Origin: Malachius bipustulatus
Taxonomy: Eukaryota > Arthropoda > Insecta > Coleoptera > Melyridae
Direction of reading: 5' to 3'
DNA: 64,000 nt
Assembly (NCBI GenBank): GCA_910589415.1
Contig: OU342637.1
Location: forward strand, 40,392,162-40,456,161
The position numbers and the translations under genes were made by a program. Positions within the stretch are counted from its first letter, which is position 1, and every line of letters begins with the position of its first letter. The notes under the pieces are model-generated. The model did no database searches. It was not told where the DNA came from and worked only from the letters and a program-made list of their open reading frames with translations. Shown one piece after another: positions 57,078 to 64,000 of this stretch.

Positions 57078-57470
57078 GGGTACGTTCACCTGACGTCAAC
57101 TGTTGAGTTGTTGAGGTAGCGCTTGCGTCCAGACATACCGCCCACTATTTATCGTTGCTAAACTGTTGAGTATTTCTGTGAGCGTAAATATTTCATGCTC
57201 AGCAGTCAGCACAGTCAACGTATGTTGCGGACATGCGCATAGTGTCGCAAATTGTCACTTTCGAACGCGGACTCTCCTATTATGTAAAAGTTGGAAGTAA
57301 GAATGGTAATAATTATTTCTATGAACTTGAATTGTACCTATATAGAAACATGTCACATGTCGCTCGATCTCAACAGTGCGTGCAGACTATTCTCAACATG
57401 TTACAGCAACTAATAAGACTCAACCGTTTTGCGCTGCTATTAAACAGCTGACGTCAGGTGAACGTACCCA
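57078..57470. mobile_element. MITE with 21-bp inverted ends
   Basis: GGGTACGTTCACCTGACGTCA and its inverse bound a 392-bp non-coding segment. The flanks hold near-copies of ATGAC(AA)C, so the target duplication is imperfect. It sits inside the LINE C-terminus, and reading resumes after it. Superfamily unclear. Confidence 0.8.
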
Positions 57471-57725
57471 ATGACAGCCACACTCACATGACTCGATTCA
57501 AACATAAGTTAGCAACTGATTTTCATCGACTCTCTCCTATCTCTTACTTCTTACAGAGGTGCTAGACTTTATGGTGTCAAGTTTATCAATAAGATTGATG
57601 AGTATACACATGAGTATACACAAACAAAACAAGTGTTCACTTACAATAATAATAATTGTTGTATTATGCTTACCTATCTATAATTCGAGCATTATTGTGA
57701 ACAGTAATGAGATTTTCACTTGCAG

Positions 57726-57951
57726 CTTTACCTAGCTTGGGAAGTACACTCTACGGCAGCAATATTGAGATATAATCGCAATGTTGGATCTCCTCCCATT
57801 TCAGACTGGGAAACGGGGTTACGAGAAGCGGCACATCAAGCTCTCCTGAGGGAACATTACCACGAAGAAGGATTAAGAGAAAATTTACAAACTGCTCCTA
57901 TTGTAGGAAAACATGACATGGCCACACCTTTTGGGGATATAGCTGTACTAG
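57726..57951 (+). CDS. Candidate internal exon of an unidentified host gene
   Basis: A 226-bp open segment lies between a good acceptor (ttttcacttgcag, ending 57725) and a good donor (G|GTAAGG at 57952). It starts in phase 0 and would leave phase 1. The roughly 75 residues have ordinary, non-transposon composition (for example LAWEVHSTAAILRYNRNVG, DWETGLREAAHQALLREHY, TAPIVGKHDMATPFGD). No stop is met between the two sites. I recognise neither family nor function. No neighbouring exon was found, so it may be part of a gene with large, transposon-filled introns, or a fossil exon. Confidence 0.5.
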
Positions 57952-58029
57952 GTAAGGCTATTATTGTCTTAGTGATTATTTAAAGAAAATACTTCTAGTT
58001 TGTAGTAAGTTATATAATTGTTCATAATA

Positions 58030-58935
58030 ATTTTCATCCCTAGATTTAGATTCCTCGTGAGTAGGCCATCGTGACACCTCCACTGCGACCGAAGTTCTAT
58101 TGTGGCTCACATCTAATCGTGCTACATTAATCCTATTAGGTTCTCTTTAAGGAAGCTGACCATCCTGATTGTTGTTAATGTACCCAGGTCCTCCGGTGTG
58201 AGAAAGTCTCTCCAGAAGGTTTGTAATCTGGTTCTTCCCAAAGCGGGACACTCAACCCGGATGTGTTGTGTTGTTTCGTCATCCTCCAAGCACAGGCGAC
58301 ATTCATTTAGCGCTGATCGCTAACCCATCTTTTGCAGATGATGATTAAGCTGTTAAGCTTCAATAGTTCTTTGGTCTTTTTTTTTCGAAGTACCCTGTAT
58401 AAAAGCCTTCGAATGGTCCAATCTTGGTGAGTTTTTCAAGTGCTGGAAGACTTCGCTCTCAGCCCAGTTTCGTATTGTTGCTTTGGAAATATCCGGCGAT
58501 ATGCCAAATGCTGATTCTGGTCTTATAAATTCGGATTCGGCACCTTTTGTGGCCACATAGTCTCAACAAATTAGTTCTCTCTATATCCAGCATGACCCGG
58601 AATCCAGATCAGAGTTAGTTCATGGCTCTTTACTAGAGAATTCAAGATTGTTTGACAGTGTCAGACCGACTTGGACTTGCAGTGGCTTTTAGAGCCGCTT
58701 GGCTGTCTGAAAATATATTTTTTTATCTGTGTTGGCAGTGCATTTTTTCCTGCAACTGGGCATAGAGCTCTTTTGCATATTTTTTGGCCTGGAAAGTGGT
58801 TGTGTGAAGGCCCAGGCTCGAAAAGACTCTCTTCTTCGAGCCTGCGCTACGCACCCCAGCTTCAGAGCGGTTCATGACTGTATTAGGCATAATGTCCGGG
58901 GACATACCCAGTAGACTGTGAAGCATGAAATGCAC
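58030..58935 (-). pseudogene. LINE RNase H and C-terminal zinc-knuckle remnant
   Basis: Read leftward: FSSLGLHTTTFQAKKYA, FSDSQAALKA (RNase H D motif), a decayed helical part, then AFGISPDISKATIRNWAESEVFQH and a CCHC-like end near 58270. Many stops and frame breaks are present. It resembles the C-terminal half of an I/R1-type ORF2 but is not the same family as the 16.4-22.3 kb element. Confidence 0.7.
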
Positions 58936-58999
58936 TCTAAAGGCGAACGGCAGCTGCTCGCCGGCGGCACTGGATCACGTAGTTAAAAAAAATAAAAAG

Positions 59000-59120
59000 G
59001 AGATTGCTTAAGACTACATTCCCTTTTCAAAAAAATAGCCCTCAAACAGCAAACCTTTGTTCAACAAAAGATGCAAGGAAGCTGTAGCCTCCAAACAACT
59101 GGCTTTTTGTCAATGGCGAG
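59000..59120 (+). pseudogene. Jockey-like LINE linker fragment
   Basis: Codes for PSNSKPLFNKRCKEAVASKQLAF-like residues, closely related to 52385-52455. It is cut at 59120 by the LTR of the minus-strand gypsy. Confidence 0.6.
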
Positions 59121-59344
59121 TGTTAGATATTTTACTATTTTTAATAATTATAAATAAAACTCATAATTTTGCTAAGAGTAATTCGACATTTATTTCTTAA
59201 TAATTATTCCCTTCACTTGCATTTTATCTGTATGTATTTCATTATCAATTTCTGAAGACTCGATTACAACCAAGACTGTTCAATTCATAAAGTATATAGC
59301 ACATACCAAGCAATGGTTGTTAAATAAAGTAAGGATACATAACA
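59121..59344 (-). repeat. 3' LTR of the minus-strand gypsy
   Basis: On the plus strand it runs from TGTTAGATATTT to GGATACATAACA (TG...CA with TGTTA/TAACA ends), 224 bp. On the minus strand the purine tract AAGGAGGGAG directly precedes it. Confidence 0.75.
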
Positions 59345-59558
59345 CTCCCTCCTTAAATCACGACTACAAGATTTGAACTAATTAACTTAACACAAAATTT
59401 CAATTTCCAAAGAATTTAGTGAAAACTAAACAACAAAAATATTTTTACATTCTTCATAGATACAAATTAAATATGCAATAAATTAAACCAATTTTTTTTT
59501 ACATAAATTAAACACCCATACTAAATTTACCTAAATACATCATATTATTCATACACAA

Positions 59559-60692
59559 TTAGGTATACCTAACAGGTTTAGTTACAATTCTTTTAGGATA
59601 TCGGCTTTCAGAAGAAGCATTTTCCTTTGATGGTGTCTTAGAATTGCATCCTGATGATTCATCTTTATTTTCATTGTCTTGTGAATCATTATTACCGACA
59701 TTCGGAGTATTATCAATATCGATATCAGTATCACTATCTTGAGTAGCACCGCTCTCCACAGTCAGTGATGTTTTTCTATTAGGACAATTTTGAATATCTA
59801 AAGTTTCATCTAAGGTTGAAGGTCCGACAGAATGTCGACTCATTCTCTTACCTTGCAATTTTCTCATTTGTTCAGCATGTCTATGATATTCTTTTCCATC
59901 AGATTCAACTGTGAAAGTGGAACTACTCACTCTATCTGTAATTTTACCAGGTGTCCATGGTGTCCATTCAGTCTGATTTTTACTAAAATCTCTCATTAAC
60001 ATCCTATCATTAATTTCAAAATTTATAGGTTTGCCACCTCTGTTATCGATTTGTTTACACGGATTTCTTTCTACAATCTGAGAAGTTTCAGGCCTAATTA
60101 TATCTAATCTAGTACGAAGGTGTCTGTTCATTAAAAATTTTGCTGGAGACTCTCTCGTACTTGAATGTTCTGAATTTTTATACATTATTAAAAATTTATT
60201 TAGAGCTAAATTGGAATCTTGATCTTCTATTACAGCCTTTTTAAGTACTGCTTTAATAAATTTAACAGTCGATTCAGCCTGTCCATTTGAACTAGGATGT
60301 CTAACTGGTGAACAATAATGAACAATACCATTATTTTTTAGAAATAATTCAAATTCTTGTGAACTAAACGGAGGTCCATTATCAGTAACCAGTTCACACG
60401 GCAGACCAAATCTTGCAAATAAGCTTCTCAGAATATTTATAACATACTTTGCTGTTGTGGATTTGACCTCGAACACTTCAGGCCACTTAGAATGTGAATC
60501 ATGAACAATGAGAAATGTATGCCCTTTAAATGGACCTGCGAAATCAGCATGCAATCTATACCAAGGAATTTTTGGCCAATGCCAAGGTGTGAGTATAGTT
60601 TTGGCTGGGGATTGAGCCGTCAATAGACAAGCTTTACAATCTTTTATAAATTTTTCAATTTCACTATCAATTCCCGGCCACCACATATACAT
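59559..60692 (-). pseudogene. Gypsy integrase (frameshifted from the rest of pol)
   Basis: About 377 codons. The C-terminal half of the HHCC finger (CKAC) comes first. The catalytic core has D in HADFAGPF (~residue 50), D in VTDNGPPF (~108) and E in SSNGQAEST (~144). A basic C-terminal domain and an acidic Asp/Asn-rich tail follow, ending RYT. It joins the cDNA to host DNA. The upstream histidines of the finger lie in the other frame: one base is missing near 60692. The ATG used here is an internal methionine, not a natural start. Confidence 0.88.
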
Positions 60693-63043
60693 CTAGCAAT
60701 GCTTTTTGATTTCACAATTCCCAAATGACCATCATGTAAAACATTCAATAAAGTTTGTCTAAATTTTTCAGGAATTATTACTTTATAACCCCATAACAAA
60801 CAGTTATGATCAACAGATATTTGATCTCTTTTTCTATAGTACGGCAACAGTTTATCATTTTTAATAATTTTAGGCCATCCAAAGATAGTATACCTATACA
60901 CTGTATTTAAAATAGGATCAGACTTAGTAGCATTTTGTATGTCTCTAACATTTACTGCAGGAAATTCATTCTCAATGCATTTGACGTAACCAAATTGCTC
61001 ACTTTCATTATTCTGGCTGCTGATAGACAAAGGTAGTCTTGACAAAAAATCAGCACTGCAATTTTTATTAGTATTAATGTATTTAATTTCAAAATTATAA
61101 TTCGTTAATTCTATAGCATATCTCTGCAAACGATTTGCAGTTGTAAGCGGAATACCCTTTTTTGACCCAAATATTGAAACTAAAGGTTTTGCATCCGTTA
61201 GTAAAGTAAAGCGGCGTCCATAGAGATATTGATGAAATTTTCTAACTCCAAATAAAATAGACGTTGCTTCCTTAGAAATTTGACTATAATTTTGTTCGCT
61301 TTTAGACAAAGTGCGTGATGCATAAGCTATTAGTTTTTCCGTGTTATCATTAAATTTATGGAAAAGTACCGCACCCAAACCATACGAACTACTATCAGTT
61401 GCCAAGTATAAAGGTAAATCTTTATTGTAATGACATAAAACTTGCCCTGAGGTCAATATTTTCTTAATTTTAAAAAATGAAACTTCACACTCTTTATTCC
61501 AATTAAACTTCGTGTCTTTCTTCAATAAATTATAAAGAGGATTCAACACCGTACTTAAATTCTTTACAAATTTACCGTAATAGTTTATCATACCTAATAA
61601 ACTTTTCAGTTCTGTCACATTTTGAGGTACTCTGCAATTTGAAATTGCTGTTATTTTGTCATTTGATGCGCGTAAGCCGTCTTTAGAAATTATAAATCCT
61701 AAATATGAAACTGAATTTTGAAAAAACTTACATTTATGTTTATTTACTTTTAATCCAAAATTTTGTAATCGCTGTAAAACTAATTCCAAAGTATTTAGAT
61801 GTTCAGATTTATCTTTGCCTGTTATTAATATATCATCTTGGAAAACTAAAGTATTTTTAAGACCTACTAGTACATTTTCAATTATTTTTTTAAATTGTTC
61901 AGGTATCGGTGCTAAACCATAAGGCACTCTATTATAGACAAAAAGTCCTTTATGAGTAGAGATTGTGGTGTATTTTTTTGAATCATCATCAAGTAAAATC
62001 TGTGCATAAGCTTGACTTAGGTCTAGTTTAGAAAATTGTTCGCCTCCATTCAAGTTTGCAAAAAGTTCCTCTATTTTTGGAAGAGGATACTTTTCCACAA
62101 ATAAATATTTATTGATTGTTGCCTTATAATCTCCACATATTCTAATTGTAGAATCATTTTTAACAATAGGAACAATCGGACTAGCAAATTCGCTATAATT
62201 TACTGGCGAAATAATATTTTCTTTTAATAACTTATTTAATTCTTCCTCAACTTTTTGCTTGATCGCGAAAGGTAGTGGTCTAGCTTTGCAAAAAATCGGA
62301 TTAATTTTTTCCTCTGTTTTAAGACGTAGCTTGAGACGGAAGTCTTTCAAAGTTCCCAATTTGCCATCAAATACACTAAAATATTTCTGACATAATTTAT
62401 CCACTACTAAATTCTGATCCATTTCATTTACTAAATTTATTGAGTTTGATACAGGAATTTTTACCCTTAACTTACGAATCCAGTCTCTGCCAATTATTGG
62501 ACAACTTCCATTTAAAATAATATATAATTTCAATGAAGCACTAATAGTGTCATAATTTACATTTACATTTATATAACCTTTTGGAGAAATTGGATCTCCT
62601 GTATATGTAACTAGTTTAATATCAGACTTATTCAATCTATATCTTGAAAAATACTTAGAATAAGTATCATAGGATACGGCAGATATAGGACTACCTGTAT
62701 CTAATTGCATTTTGAAATCAATATTTCCTATTTTTAATTTACAAACAATAGGAGAACTATTTTTCATATTACCTATAACATTATTTAAAGAAGTGGTATC
62801 ATTAATATAAAATAAACTATCCAAAGCAAGGTCTTCCATATTTTCTGAATCCAAAAAATTATTTGAAAATTTTTTATTTGTTTTTGAGTGATTTTTAAAA
62901 TTTGATTTTGGAATATCATGACTCTTACGATAATTAGATTTTTGATTCTTGCCCTGAAAGTTTTTACAATTTGTTGCAATATGATTTTTGGCCCCACATT
63001 TGTTACACACACTGTCTTTGAAAAAACAATTTTTTGAGACGTG
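60644..63043 (-). CDS. Gypsy gag zinc knuckles, protease, reverse transcriptase and RNase H
   Basis: The open frame extends upstream of any start to the insertion at 63043; the first usable codon in the frame (GTG at 63010) is not a real start. Order: knuckles HVSKNC (cut) and CNKCGAKNHIATNC; protease LDTGSP (~residue 103 from 63010); RT with FSKLDLSQAYAQILL, FQDD box (~395) and NYYGKFVKNL; RNase H with LYLATDSSSYGLGAVL and LLTDAKPL (the usual histidine of TDHKPL is alanine). The first integrase histidines follow (HDGHLG). All RT catalytic residues are present. The frame closes at 60644 just after the single-base shift. Confidence 0.92.
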   Translation of the reverse strand, partial: HVSKNCFFKDSVCNKCGAKNHIATNCKNFQGKNQKSNYRKSHDIPKSNFKNHSKTNKKFSNNFLDSENMEDLALDSLFYINDTTSLNNVIGNMKNSSPIVCKLKIGNIDFKMQLDTGSPISAVSYDTYSKYFSRYRLNKSDIKLVTYTGDPISPKGYINVNVNYDTISASLKLYIILNGSCPIIGRDWIRKLRVKIPVSNSINLVNEMDQNLVVDKLCQKYFSVFDGKLGTLKDFRLKLRLKTEEKINPIFCKARPLPFAIKQKVEEELNKLLKENIISPVNYSEFASPIVPIVKNDSTIRICGDYKATINKYLFVEKYPLPKIEELFANLNGGEQFSKLDLSQAYAQILLDDDSKKYTTISTHKGLFVYNRVPYGLAPIPEQFKKIIENVLVGLKNTLVFQDDILITGKDKSEHLNTLELVLQRLQNFGLKVNKHKCKFFQNSVSYLGFIISKDGLRASNDKITAISNCRVPQNVTELKSLLGMINYYGKFVKNLSTVLNPLYNLLKKDTKFNWNKECEVSFFKIKKILTSGQVLCHYNKDLPLYLATDSSSYGLGAVLFHKFNDNTEKLIAYASRTLSKSEQNYSQISKEATSILFGVRKFHQYLYGRRFTLLTDAKPLVSIFGSKKGIPLTTANRLQRYAIELTNYNFEIKYINTNKNCSADFLSRLPLSISSQNNESEQFGYVKCIENEFPAVNVRDIQNATKSDPILNTVYRYTIFGWPKIIKNDKLLPYYRKRDQISVDHNCLLWGYKVIIPEKFRQTLLNVLHDGHLGIVKSKSIARCICGGRELIVKLKNL

Positions 63044-63444
63044 AGTTACGTATAGGCTCAGTTATGTATTATTTTTAATTATAGATATATACTTTACACT
63101 ATATGTACTCTAAGGTAACTTTTAGCAAACTTGCATTTATTATTATAATTTCATACTTAGGGAGTATTGCATCATCCTTTAGCCTTGTATCTTTCTAGAA
63201 ACTGCTTGCTAGTTACTCCAGCAAACAAACAGTTATCTCAGGTTACTTTGAGTAACGACCTCTTGGCTTGAAATGAACAAGACAACAGGCAGTTATGAAT
63301 TTGCTGGCAAGTCTTTAACATTGGCTTCTGCATTCGTAATTCAACGTAGTTTTATAAGTTAGTTATTTGTCTTTTTTTAATAAAGTATTTTAAAACTTTA
63401 AAATTGTTTTTTAAAAATACTGTGGAAAAGGGCACATACGTAAT
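63044..63444 (+). repeat. 5' LTR of the plus-strand gypsy
   Basis: Starts AGTTACGTA and ends TACGTAAT(T), an imperfect inverted repeat like the AGTTA...TAATT ends of Drosophila gypsy/17.6 elements. AATAAA at about 63381. The left border is set by where the other element's coding stops and could be off by up to 16 bases, because AGTTATGTA recurs at 63060. Confidence 0.65.
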
Positions 63445-63461
63445 TGGCGCAGTCAGTAGGA
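63445..63461 (+). promoter_or_regulatory. Primer binding site, tRNA-Ser type
   Basis: TGGCGCAGTCAGTAGGA complements the 3' end of insect tRNA-Ser with about two mismatches, as in 17.6/297-type elements. The tRNA match is from memory. Confidence 0.7.
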
Positions 63462-63751
63462 TTTTCAAAGGTCCTAGTTCGAAAAAGTGTTCACAAAAAT
63501 CGGTAACTTTTCGGGCAAAGACTTTTTGTTTTAACAATTCATCGAGAATCGAATTCAACTACACTCCAAGAGGACTACATCGCCTTAAGGAGCCATCAAG
63601 ACTCCAAGGGACTACATCGCCCAGCCGAGTCATCACTTCTCCAAAGGACCCACATCGCCAGCGGAGTCGAAATTAAGAAATATGTTTTACATGTAAGTCT
63701 CATTCGTTCCTTATTCTTATTCCATTTTTCCAATTGTGTCATAATTATTTA
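63462..63751 (+). other. Leader of the plus-strand gypsy
   Basis: Between the primer site and the gag ATG. 'gactacatcgcc' occurs twice (about 63575 and 63612), with a related 'acccacatcgcc' at 63649: three imperfect copies of a roughly 37-bp unit. Confidence 0.6.
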
Positions 63752-64000
63752 TGTCGGAAGTAAATGATATATTGAATAAAATTCAGGAATTATCTATTAT
63801 AGAAGAACAATCTAGTTCAGAAACAGATTCTGAGGATATTGAAAGTAAATTTTTAAAACTTATAAATAATAATTCAAGCTCACCCTTAACAACGGTTAGC
63901 ACTAGTAGTAGTAGTAGTAATAATTCAAAAAATTATATTAGAGAGTCTAAGTTGAGTAAAAATATAATTATTGATTCAGCTAGTAATTCGATTACTAATA
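63752..64000 (+). CDS. Gypsy gag, N-terminus (runs off the window)
   Basis: ATG at 63752 opens an uninterrupted frame to the window end (about 83 codons). It begins MSEVNDILNKIQELSIIEEQ, acidic and helix-prone, then serine-rich with a run coded by AGT repeats (63899-63920). The position after LTR, primer site and leader argues for gag; no conserved domain is reached yet. Confidence 0.65.

Larger units (their letters stand above)
55260..57600 (+). pseudogene. Jockey/CR1-like LINE ORF2 remnant
   Basis: Several frames in order give the pre-RT region (55487-56030, RNRIRSSWRIINDK). Then come VVVPIHKN and NFRPISLLPVFSKIFEKIM (56080-56170), a fingers-palm block with LGFRAGSSAV, PQCSVIGPLLF (motif B, 56516) and FADDTT (motif C, about 56617). 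A thumb segment ends in the C-terminal HMTRFKHKLATDFHRL (57490). Motif A is degraded near 56330. At least five frame breaks mark it as dead. A MITE (57078-57470) splits its C-terminal codons. Confidence 0.75.
59121..63043 (-). mobile_element. Ty3/gypsy element, minus strand, nearly intact pol
   Basis: The 3' LTR (59121-59344), a polypurine tract, integrase, RNase H, RT, protease and gag zinc knuckles are all visible in order. The 5' end is interrupted at about 63043 by a second, oppositely oriented gypsy element; the rest lies beyond the window. One single-base frameshift in the integrase zinc finger is the only clear coding defect seen. AT-rich, unlike the gypsy at the left edge. Confidence 0.88.
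63044..64000 (+). mobile_element. Second Ty3/gypsy element, plus strand (5' end only)
   Basis: LTR, primer site, leader and the first codons of gag are seen. It is inserted inside the zinc-knuckle codons of the minus-strand gypsy, in the opposite direction. The rest is beyond the window. Confidence 0.75.

Noticed and set aside
63041..63060. LTR start of the plus-strand gypsy at 63060
   Set aside because: AGTTATGTA at 63060 is also possible, but AGTTACGTA at 63044 pairs better with the LTR end and coincides with the end of the other element's coding.

Overview
The window looks like intergenic or intronic DNA from an AT-rich invertebrate genome, most likely an arthropod and probably an insect. 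The evidence is the transposon set: Ty3/gypsy elements with tRNA-Ser and tRNA-Leu type primer sites, an I-type LINE with RNase H, RTE- and jockey/CR1-like LINE remnants, DUF4780-type first ORFs, hAT and TA-target inverted-repeat elements. Scattered GGTACC/TAGGTA words and one candidate spliced exon fit too. Nothing bacterial or viral in layout was seen: no operons, no rRNA, tRNA or CRISPR. I could not name the species or any host gene.

Layout. 1-2.7 kb: 3' part of a GC-rich gypsy pol and its probable 3' LTR. 2.7-11.9 kb: a pair of hAT-like ends (CAGTGATGTGCC) 9.2 kb apart. Between them lie an old non-coding repeat split by a young, non-coding 4.2-kb LTR element (identical 227-bp LTRs, two internal minisatellites), and two reverse transcriptase remnants. 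12.5 kb: a hammerhead-ribozyme-like motif on the minus strand. 13.4-15.4 kb: an unsplit second copy of the old repeat. 16.4-22.3 kb: an almost complete I-type LINE with an 11-bp target duplication. 22.9-24.3 kb: a hairpin and a mariner-like MITE. 24.5-26.1 kb: a GC-rich DUF4780 ORF remnant.

26.7-32.4 kb: TA-flanked foldback elements, one inserted cleanly in the RNase H gene of a 5'-truncated LINE (30.7-34.0 kb, 13-bp target duplication). 37.3-38.4 and 45.8-46.3 kb: further foldback elements. 39.4-42.2 kb: an RTE-like LINE on the minus strand, abutting a gypsy gag/pol remnant (42.2-44.0 kb). 47.1-48.1 kb: a second ORF1-type remnant. 48.1-52.2 kb: AT-rich DNA with no recognisable gene. 52.2-59.1 kb: LINE fragments, several small MITEs (one a hAT MITE with a perfect 8-bp target duplication) and one candidate host exon. 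59.1-63.0 kb: a nearly intact minus-strand gypsy pol. 63.0 kb to the end: the LTR, primer site and gag start of a second gypsy element inserted in the opposite direction inside the first.

Nearly all coding sequence is transposon-encoded and most of it is broken. The genes form no pathway together; the window is best read as layers of insertion. The youngest layers are the non-coding LTR element, the I-type LINE and the gypsy pair at the right edge.
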